Part shown: positions 43,784-52,500 of the stretch, piece by piece
Numbering within the stretch: position 1 is the first letter of the stretch
Layout of the letters: each line of letters starts with the position of its first letter
DNA from: Plasmodium malariae
Taxonomy: Eukaryota; Apicomplexa; Aconoidasida; Haemosporida; Plasmodiidae
DNA: 64,000 nucleotides
Reading direction: 5' to 3'
NCBI RefSeq assembly: GCF_900090045.1
Contig: NC_041785.1
Coordinates: forward strand, 1,775,001-1,839,000
Notes under the pieces: model-generated
The model's input: only the letters and a program-made list of their open reading frames with translations
Databases searched by the model: none
Told to the model about the DNA's origin: nothing
Position numbers and translations under genes: made by a program

Positions 43784-45079
43784 ATGGAGAGCTTGAAAAT
43801 CCTCGTGCTCGGAGATCTCGGCGTGGGAAAAAGTTCATTTTTGAAATTGATAAGCGAAAGGTTTAACGAGATTTACCCAATTAACGTCTTCGATTATTTC
43901 ATGTATTTAGACGAAGAGGAGGAAAAGAAACAATTTATAAATGCTCGAGATTTGGCACAAAATAATAGTACAAAACAGAATGTAGAGACTATAGTAGAGT
44001 CGATGTTTTTTCAAGCAAAAAAAAATTTTCTTGAGTTCATTGAAAATAAAATGAATGCCAAAAATTTTTTTTATGAAGAAAGACATAAGTACACCTATGG
44101 CTTTGAAATATTTACATTCTTATGGAATAGAAACAATGACTATAACAACAATATTTTTGAAAAAAATATTCCATTAAATATAATTAAAAAGGAGGAAAAT
44201 CTTACCAGTAACACAGTGTTGTACGGTAATAAGAAGGATAGTGGTAGTATTAACATTATCCATAGCAGCCATCGTGGAAATAGTGACAGTAGTGATAGCC
44301 CTGCTAATCTTGACGACGTTTTACTCGTTGAGTTTTTTGAAATAGGAGGTGTTCAATCTTACTCTTATATTAGAAACATCTTTTATGAAAAGCATGATGG
44401 AATTTTACTAGTATACGATTCGTCGAATAATAAATCTTATCATAACTTAGTCAAATGGCTATATGAATTGTACATAAATACAAAACCACCTTCTGACATT
44501 TTCTGTAGAGCCAAAAAAGAGCAAAATCGAATTTGGGAATTCTTTCAGTATACAGAAATAAATAAAAAAAAAAAAAAAAAAAATAGTGATGATATAATAA
44601 TATCACCAACAAGAAAAGAAATAAAAGAGAATTATGAAAATTATTACAATATGAAAAATAAAAAATACAATGAGGAAGAAGATCTTTTCTTGTCTGATGA
44701 AATTTCAGATATAGAAAAAGGACATATTACACATAAAGAAGATATTTTAAAAGGGGAAATACCTATAGCTTGTATTGCTACAAAAATTGATAAAAAGAAT
44801 TCAAAACAAAAACCAGCATTTGTTAAAACACCAAAAACGTCTTATTTTTATAAAATGTTTTTTTCAGACCCCTTGTCAAATGAATCTATTTACGGAAATA
44901 GAGATAATTTAAAAATAAAAAAAGAAATTTTAAAAAAATTAGAAGATCACATTAGTCAAGCGATAGAAATCAAGGCCAGCTCCATTGATTGTGTTGTTGA
45001 TATAGAAAAATTTATCAGCTTTTTAAAATGCGTTTACAACAAGAAGTACAACTCACCGAAAACCCATCTTTACCGCTAA
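43784..45079 (+). CDS. RABL3-like small GTPase
   Basis: A single-exon gene for 431 residues. The P-loop is at residues 10-17 (LGDLGVGKSS). The switch II region reads VEFFEIGGVQSYSYIRNIFYEKHDGILLVYDSSNNKSYHNLVKWL around residues 181-225. The base-recognition motif is in IPIACIATKIDKK around residues 327-338, and KASSIDCV near the C-terminus is in the position of the SAK loop. This matches RABL3, an atypical Rab-like GTPase, more than ordinary Rabs, especially the GG after switch II and the FYxxxxGI(I/L)LVxDxxNxKSxxNLxxW block. There is no C-terminal prenylation cysteine (ends THLYR), as in RABL3. The usual DxxG aspartate is Glu here (EIGG). It is almost twice human RABL3 in length because of Asn/Lys-rich insertions between switch I and II and before TKID. 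Role in the parasite unknown. Confidence 0.8.
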   Translation: MESLKILVLGDLGVGKSSFLKLISERFNEIYPINVFDYFMYLDEEEEKKQFINARDLAQNNSTKQNVETIVESMFFQAKKNFLEFIENKMNAKNFFYEERHKYTYGFEIFTFLWNRNNDYNNNIFEKNIPLNIIKKEENLTSNTVLYGNKKDSGSINIIHSSHRGNSDSSDSPANLDDVLLVEFFEIGGVQSYSYIRNIFYEKHDGILLVYDSSNNKSYHNLVKWLYELYINTKPPSDIFCRAKKEQNRIWEFFQYTEINKKKKKKNSDDIIISPTRKEIKENYENYYNMKNKKYNEEEDLFLSDEISDIEKGHITHKEDILKGEIPIACIATKIDKKNSKQKPAFVKTPKTSYFYKMFFSDPLSNESIYGNRDNLKIKKEILKKLEDHISQAIEIKASSIDCVVDIEKFISFLKCVYNKKYNSPKTHLYR

Positions 45080-45139
45080 CTTGTGACACATGAGAAAAAA
45101 ATTTCTATATGGATATATGGGTGTACAAATGTATGGGTG

Positions 45140-45485
45140 TACAAATACATGTTTATATGAATATATGTGTATATGAATATATGTGTATATGAATATATGT
45201 GTATATGAATATATGTGTATATGAATATATGTATATATGAATATATGTGTATATGAATATATGTGTATATGATATATGTGATATATATGTGTATATGAAT
45301 ATATGTGTATATGAATATATGTGTATATGAATATATGTATATATGAATATATGTGTATATGAATATATGTATATATGAATATATGTGTATACGAATATAT
45401 GTGTATATGAATATATGTGTATACGAATATATGTGTATACGAATATATGTGTATACGAATATATGTGTATATGAATATATGTGTA
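45140..45485. repeat. Minisatellite, 16-bp gaatatatgtgtatat, ~20 copies
   Basis: A very regular 16-bp unit, gaatatatgtgtatat, with variants gaatatatgtatatat and gaatatatgtgtatac. It is directly downstream of the RABL3-like stop codon and may be transcribed in its 3' UTR. Confidence 0.93.
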
Positions 45486-45954
45486 TGTAAATTTTTTTTC
45501 CATTTACTGTAATGTGCATGTTCCTACGATAACTCTTTTGAGTGACTAGGTTTATTTAATCAATTATTCTTCCCATTTTCAGGAGATAAATGAGCTTTTG
45601 TTTCAGTAATATTTTCACATGTTAGGTGAATGAATATGTGCATACGTACATATGTGGGTATTAACATATACAAACATATGTGTGTATTACATATGTATTG
45701 CATATTCATACTTATACATACATATTTATTCGTATATATATATTAATATATATATATTTATATATATATATATGTATATACTCCCATTTACATTCACAAG
45801 TGCATAATATTTTTATCCTCGTATGTGTACTTACATAAACAGCCATTTTTTAAACACAAAATGGGGCATATATTGATGCATGTGCTATTTCTACCCTTGC
45901 ATTAAGCAGTTTAACCGAATACAGCCCTTTTCACTTTTTGCATAAGCAACTGTT

Positions 45955-46110
45955 TTTTCCATTTTATTTTGTTTCCATTTTATTTTGTTTCCATTTTATT
46001 TTGTTTCCATTTTATTTTGTTTCCATTTTATTTTGTTTCCATTTTATTTTGTTTCCATTTTATTTTGTTTCCATATTATTTTACTTCCATTTTATTTTAC
46101 GTCCTTTTTA
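45955..46110. repeat. Minisatellite, 16-bp attttattttgtttcc, ~9 copies
   Basis: Seven or eight perfect 16-bp copies (attttattttgtttcc), then degenerate copies with acttcc, acgtcc and gtatcc. It is pyrimidine-rich on the plus strand and related in style to the array at 25715-26041. Confidence 0.93.
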
Positions 46111-46423
46111 TTTTGTATCCTATTTATTTTTCTTCCTTTCTATTTTATTTTTTATTATTTATTTTTTTTTTTTTTGTTGCATTAAGTATCCAAAATTTGA
46201 ACTTACTTTAATTATGAAAAATTTTTTCCTGACATTCATAAAATGTGATGACAATAAAAAAAGAAAAGGGAAGAAAAAAACAAAAAAAGTGTGAGATTCG
46301 TTACAGCTGTTTGTTTAAAGTTGCGGTACAATGTGACAATTTTACCTGACTGTTCATGTTTTTTTCTGTTTTTTTTTTTTTTTTTTTTAAACATTTATTC
46401 AATGGGTATACATAGCGACAATT

Positions 46424-48508
46424 ATGCTTGATGAAAATTTGTCATGTTTGTTAGACGAGAGCGATGATGAATGTGTTAAGAAAAATAAACTCAAAAATAA
46501 AAAGAAAGAATTAGATCCCATCAGGAAAGACATAAGAAGTGAAAGCCATACAAATTTATCAAATTCTGTATTGAACTTTAACATTCGTAATATAAAGAAT
46601 TTGGATAATTTTTTTAAAAGCACAAACAGTGAGAATGCTAATGTGAAGAATAGTAATAACAATCAGGATGCAGTAAATTATCGTAATTATGCAACTTATC
46701 TCCATTCAAATGATAACCCATCATTTAGTGAAGATGAAAATAACCAGGAAAGGCGTACCAGTGCGATTAAGTATGTACAGGACAGACATCCACATACTAT
46801 AGACTATGAACTAGTGAGACATCCGCATACCATACGTTATGAACAAGACAGGCACCCACACACCATAAGTTATGAACAGGAGAGGTATCCGCACACCACA
46901 AATTATGAACAGGACAGGAAAAAAAGTGTTACAAATTATGAACAGGACAGGAAAAAAAGTGTTACAAATTATGAACAGGACAGGAAAAAAAGTGTTACAA
47001 ATTATGAACAACCCAGGAAAAAAAGTGCTACAAATTATGAACAACCCAGGAAAAAAAGTATCACAAACCGTGGTCCAAGCGATAAAAATCATGAACAGTT
47101 AAGGAAAAACTCAAGCATTAACAAACTAGGGGTTAATAATGAAAATGCAGGAAATGGTGAAATTAGTGAAGGAGTGAGCTATTCTTATAACCATACTCTG
47201 TTAAATAAAAATGAGGCAAAACAGAACATTAGAGCAAAAGAGAAAATTATTTTGCATCCTCCTCCTGTAAAAGATTTAAGTAGTTCGATTAAAGAAAAAA
47301 TTACAAATAGCTGCAAATTTAAGAAAAATCATAATGAAAAAATACAAAATGAAGGAAAGAAAAGAAAAAATTTTATCTGTAAGGAATATCTACTCAAAGA
47401 GAAGAGTAAAGAAGATATGATGGTTGTTACTACATGTAATGAGGGGAAAAAATTTTCAGAGACAAATTTTTACAAAGAGTATTTCATAACAAATCGAATA
47501 AATAATGATGAAACATTGCAAGAAAAACAAATATATAATAATAGCATAATTACGGACAAATTTAACAATTCAAATAATTGTAATATATATAATGATATGG
47601 AAAATGATGCACCCATAATAGCGCATGATATGAAGAAAGATAAGTGTATATCAAATATAAAAAATAATGAAAATTTAAATGTACAGGTAGATCATAATAT
47701 AAATGAAATATCTAATAGGAGTGCTAATTATAATAACCCTAGTACTGATAATGAACTTTTAATTAAAGAAAAATGTAAAGGTACGAATATACCTTTATTA
47801 AAAGGTGATACAACTGAATCAACTATGTTAAGACGATATCCTTTAAAATTAGCATCAATAAGAGGAAATTCCATAGGCACAAACACTTCTTTAAATATTA
47901 ATTTACCTTCATCTAGCACTTGTATGGAATCAACAGAATTGGAACTCAAAATTAGAAAAAATAAAAGTCAGAAAAGGAAAGAATTAATTTACTATTTCTC
48001 TTTTATTAAATATAATTCTTGGGTAAAAGCTTTACAAATATTAGACTTGCCCCTTGACCCATTTCACCTGAGTATAAATGCACATAAGTATATAGCGGCT
48101 AACCACTTTAATAACAAATGCACAGCAAATAACCCCTCTAACCATAAGTCATTTCTTTATAAATATAATATACACAACATTTTAAACAATAAACAGTTTT
48201 CTAATTATAGAATTGAGCGAATGATAATTATTGTTAAAAGCATAAGATGTCGAAGTCATGGGTTCTTCATCGTAGCTATGGATCCCTCAGGTCATATGCC
48301 TGCTTCTGTACATAAAGAAGTTGAAAAGGAATATAAAAAGTACATTGATGTTGGTTCTACTCTAATACTAAAAGATGTAACTGTATTTGAAACGATAGAT
48401 AATTTTCCTTATTTAATAATAACATTAAGAAGTCTTGTTAGAGTTATAAAGGCAGAAGAAACTGATTATGCTACCATGGAAAGAATATATAACCGTATGT
48501 ATCAGTGA
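46424..48508 (+). CDS. HROB-like OB-fold protein (homologous recombination factor family)
   Basis: A single-exon gene for 694 residues. The C-terminal part is the informative one. Residues about 520-560 (YNSWVKALQILDLPLDPFHLS) and about 595-685 read IERMIIIVKSIRCRSHGFFIVAMDPSGHMPASVHKE, then GSTLILKDVTVFETIDNFPYLIITLRSLVRVI. This matches the OB-fold region of HROB/C17orf53 (VxVKSL...LKDPTGEMQGTVHR...GSVLLLKQVGVF...YLNVTxxNLVRI). In animals HROB binds and loads or activates the MCM8-MCM9 helicase in homologous recombination. A similar role here is inference. The N-terminal 500 residues are disordered, Asn/Lys/Ser-rich. An 11-residue repeat occupies about residues 118-218, with subtypes RHPHTI.YEQ and RKKSVTNYEQD. 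No signal or membrane segment. The start ATG follows a T-rich leader. Confidence 0.75.
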   Translation: MLDENLSCLLDESDDECVKKNKLKNKKKELDPIRKDIRSESHTNLSNSVLNFNIRNIKNLDNFFKSTNSENANVKNSNNNQDAVNYRNYATYLHSNDNPSFSEDENNQERRTSAIKYVQDRHPHTIDYELVRHPHTIRYEQDRHPHTISYEQERYPHTTNYEQDRKKSVTNYEQDRKKSVTNYEQDRKKSVTNYEQPRKKSATNYEQPRKKSITNRGPSDKNHEQLRKNSSINKLGVNNENAGNGEISEGVSYSYNHTLLNKNEAKQNIRAKEKIILHPPPVKDLSSSIKEKITNSCKFKKNHNEKIQNEGKKRKNFICKEYLLKEKSKEDMMVVTTCNEGKKFSETNFYKEYFITNRINNDETLQEKQIYNNSIITDKFNNSNNCNIYNDMENDAPIIAHDMKKDKCISNIKNNENLNVQVDHNINEISNRSANYNNPSTDNELLIKEKCKGTNIPLLKGDTTESTMLRRYPLKLASIRGNSIGTNTSLNINLPSSSTCMESTELELKIRKNKSQKRKELIYYFSFIKYNSWVKALQILDLPLDPFHLSINAHKYIAANHFNNKCTANNPSNHKSFLYKYNIHNILNNKQFSNYRIERMIIIVKSIRCRSHGFFIVAMDPSGHMPASVHKEVEKEYKKYIDVGSTLILKDVTVFETIDNFPYLIITLRSLVRVIKAEETDYATMERIYNRMYQ
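46780..47080. repeat. Coding minisatellite, 33-bp unit, ~9 copies
   Basis: In the HROB-like gene. Three copies (about 46905-47003) of a unit encoding NYEQDRKKSVT are identical or nearly so. They are preceded by four more diverged YE..RHPHTI units and followed by copies with P instead of D (YEQPRKKSAT). Confidence 0.9.
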
Positions 48509-49562
48509 TACCCTATTCATTTCATTTAGGAAAATATCACAAGTGTTCTATAAAAGGGATTAAAAAAAAATAAAAGGGGAAAACTGCTTCCAAGGTCAGT
48601 CATTTCTGTGTATTAATTGTATATTTGTGCCTGTTCTGGCTAGCGCATTGGCAGTGCACTGCTTAGTCCATCTGCACTTCATTTGCATATTTCACGCCAT
48701 TCATGTATTTCACGCCATTCATGTATTTCACGCCATTCATGTATTTCACGCCATTCATGTATTTCACACCATTCATATATTTCACTCCATTCGCGTCTTT
48801 TCCCTTTTTTTCCTTTTATTTTGCATGAATATGACACGTTTATAGTCCTTCTTATAGCTCACAGAAAATCAGTAAACAAAAAATTATTTTTCACTTTGAT
48901 GCTTTCTTTAAAAATGAAAAATATTTGTTTTCTTATGACCAGGTGTTGAAATGGAAGATAGAATGTTTTATAAGTAGATAATTAGCATGGTGAATTAGTA
49001 TGTAAAAAAAAAAAAAAAAAGGCGAGAATTATACGCATACATAAATATATGCGTGCACACACAAAAATATACGTGCATGCGCGGAACGTGCTCCGTGCTC
49101 CTTTTTTGTTCCTCCATGAAATTTATTATTTACAGGTTCTATGTTTCCTATTAAATATATGCGCTCATAGGTATATATACATATCGCTGAAATTTCTCCC
49201 CTCGCTCTATCCTTTTACATTTTCCCCTCCTTTATTTACTCTTTTAAAAAGCATACTTTAAAAAAATTGTAACGCTGCAGTGGTTTAGTGGTATTTGTGA
49301 GTTCCTTTTTATATGTAGTGCAATAGAACACATGGGGAAAGGGACATTTGTTATTTAAACGATAAACATTATAGTTTATATATGGTTTATAAGATGTGAA
49401 TAAAGCGAGCAATGTGTTAAGAAAGATTGAATCAATTTTAAACTGCGTCGTATTAACGATTTGTTTTGCACTCCATACAGATCTATACTACGCTCCTTAT
49501 ATATTGCCTTATTTTTTTCTTTTCATTTTTTCGCGTCATCTTTTGTTTGTTTTCTCTTCCAC
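48509..49562. other. Intergenic between convergent genes
   Basis: 3' flanks of the HROB-like gene and TLP. It contains the repeat at 48680-48797, an A run at 49003-49020 and no gene that I can support. A frame at 48840-48950 (SVNKKLFFTLMLSLKMKN) is too short to call. Confidence 0.6.
48680..48797. repeat. Tandem repeat, 18-bp tatttcacgccattcatg, ~6 copies
   Basis: Four perfect 18-bp copies and two variant ones (cacaccattcatata, cactccattcgcg). It is more G/C-rich than its surroundings. It gives false frames (HVFHAI, SCISRH) because 18 is a multiple of three. Confidence 0.92.
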
Positions 49563-52500
49563 TTACTTCCACGACATATTATTCATTGTGTCAATGATCT
49601 GATCCTTAGTTTCTTGATGTTTTGGAGTGGATGTTATAATAACAAAATCGTTAATATCTGTAGTACCTGTTATGGTGCTATTTTTATTATTTTTTTTACT
49701 TACATAATACATTGAAGCAGTTGCAAGTAAAATAGCAGCTAAGATGAGTGAAGCAGCTGATTGATACACATAAGTGTATGTATTTTCATTGTCATCTTTA
49801 CTCTCTCTATTATCTTTTTTACCCATATAACTATTCTTAAGGTCTTCCATTTCAAACTGCCACTGGAGATTCATACTATTCCATAACTCTGAATCTTCTG
49901 TATTATTTATGATATTACTTTCATCCTTATCATTTTGTCTATTCATTTTTGCAATTGTATTTTTCCTAGATAGCGTCGTATCTTTTTTCTCGTCCAAAAG
50001 TTGTGTCTCTTCGTTCGCTGTGTCTGCTGAACTTGCTACGTTTGCTACTTCCCCTAGTTGATTTTTTCTTTTTTCATATTCTTCATTTTCATCAGACGAC
50101 ACAGGGGCATTCTCTCGAGTAGGTGATGCTTGATCATTGTCAAAGGAAAAGTTTATAAAGCCATTTTCCAAATTCCGTTTGCGTCTGAACATGTTGATTA
50201 TATCATATTTAGAGATATTTTTTTTTTTCTTGCAATTTTTTCCCTTTCTGCTGAATGGCTCTGTGCACGTTGAGTCATTGGGAGAGCCGTTACCATCAAA
50301 GCTCGTACTAGTACCATCATCACTTGTGCTCTTACTTGCAGCATTATTGTTTCCCCCCTGCTGCTCACTGCTAATATCTTTATTCTTGTCCATCTTTGTG
50401 TCTGCATTGGCTTTGTCCTTAGGTACATTAGACGAATGATTACCCTGCAAATTTTCGACGTTTTCTAAATTTATGTGTTCACTTCCAGCTGTACTATCTG
50501 TAGCAGTATTTTCCTCTTGCTGGTTTGAGTGTGCATCAATTCCTTTTCCAGTATGTAATACATGCCCTTCGACATCCTTACCTTCCTTTTTTATGATATT
50601 CGTTGAAAAGTTATTACTACTAGTATCAGCTACGGTGCACTCCTTTCCCCTCTCAATGGGGTCGTCTAACCCCTCTTCAAAATTTATAGATCTTTTCCTT
50701 CTACGTACATACGTCTTTGTGTCTGTTAAATTATCATCAACTTGACTTGGCATGCCATCCTTTGTCGTTTCGTCTGAAATGTTTTTATTTTTATTTTTAT
50801 TTTTTTTTTTTATTTTCTTTTTTTTATTCTTTTTATTTTTTGTTCCTTCTTCTCTAATTTTATCATATAGATCGTGCATATTGGTTCCAAGGATGTTTAT
50901 ATCTGTTTCTGTTTTTTGCTTAAATTTGTTTTCATAGTTATCACCTTTGTTTTGTATGTTTCCTTCTTGTATACTGTCTATATTGAAAACTGCATCTGGA
51001 TTTATATAGTACCAACTATGGGATACACTCCCCTGCGGATGCGAGTTGTAACTTCCATCTACTGAAGGGAAAATACTAAACTGATTTGATGAATTATCAT
51101 CATCGCTATCATCAAAACGATCTAGATTTGTATCTACACTCATACCTGCCTGGTCAGAATTTTTTCTTGCATTTTTAAATATATCCTCTAAAAGAGAATG
51201 AAACTGGGTCATTATTTCTTTTTCCTTTCCATCTCTTTCTTCATCTGTTCCGTCCAATTTTTTTATATTTTCTATAAAGTTTTTCATCTTGTCTCTATCA
51301 TCTGACTGCACATGTTTAATACGATATTTTTTTTTTTTCCTGAACAAGATTTTAAATAATTTATTTATTAAATTTTTATTTTTACTTTTATTTTTTGGTA
51401 ATGGGGCTAAGTTATATGCAGATTTGTACTTCCTCAGAGGGATGCTGTCTCGATAACTTGTTGAAGCTCCCTCATCACCATCATCATCATCATAGTCATA
51501 ATAATTATTATTGCCGCTAGTGTTATTACTACTGTTACTTCTATTATTATAATCATTATTGTTATTGTTCTTATTGTAGTTGTTTATTTTGTCTATATCG
51601 TTTATTGACTTAAACATGTCTCTACTTTTTTTGAATTGTATACTGTCATCATTGTCCTCATTAAGAGAATAAGAGCTTAATGCACTTTTCATCATGTATG
51701 ATTTTATTTTTTCTAAATTTCCTATCTTATCAGTTTGGCTCTTTTGTCTGGATTCCTTTTCATTTTCTTCAGCTTCAATGGTCGGACCATCCCGCTCTCC
51801 TACTTCGTCACTGGCATCGGTAGTAGCAGCAGCATCGGTAATAGCAGCAGCATCGGTAGAAGCAGCAGCATCTGTAGTAGCAGCAGCATCGGTAGAAGCA
51901 GCAGCATCTGTAGTAGCAGCAGCATCTGTAGTAGCAGCAGCATCGGTAGAAGCAACAGCATCGGTAGAAGCAGCAGCATCTGTAGTAGCAGCAGCATCTG
52001 TAGTAGCAGCAGCATCGGTAGAAGCAGCAGCATCGGTAGAAGCAGCAGCATCTCTAGAAACAGCAGCATCGGTAGAAGCAGCAGCATCTCTAGAAGCAGC
52101 AGCATCGGTAGAAGTAGCAGCATCTCTAGAAGCAGCAGCATCGGTAGAAGCAGCAGCATCTGTAGTAGCAGCAATATTGGTATTGCCAGTAGCATCACTA
52201 GCCTGGGGGGGATCCTTTTCTGCTTCCATTTTCCTTCTCGACGGAGAAGTATTGTCGCTAAGTTTCTGGCAAATTACTTTTTGTAAATCCATAATTGTGT
52301 TCTTTATAGTGAATAAGTTTCCTTGGGAATAAAAAAAATAATTTTTCTGACCATCTTGTGAGGGGAAGCCCCCATCACCACCGCTGCTATAACTACTGGA
52401 AGCGCATGACGCATCCGCACTTTGCCCCTGCGCGGTGCTGAGCGAAACGTAGTAAATCTGCGCATCGTAGCGGTTCTTGATTTTTTCAACTGTTTGTCGG

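Larger units (their letters stand above)
45080..46423. other. Intergenic between two plus-strand genes
   Basis: It is filled by two minisatellites (45140-45485 and 45955-46110), (TA)n near 45735-45775, and a T run at 46370-46388 just upstream of the next start codon. No gene seen. Confidence 0.65.

Noticed and set aside
45076..45519. Minus-strand frames of 147 and 116 codons
   Set aside because: Encoded by the 16-bp minisatellite downstream of the RABL3-like gene.
51694..52332. Plus-strand frames of 212 and 183 codons (AASVEAAASVV, SSSIGRSSSI)
   Set aside because: Antisense shadows of the 18-bp repeat in TLP, with no start context or composition of their own.
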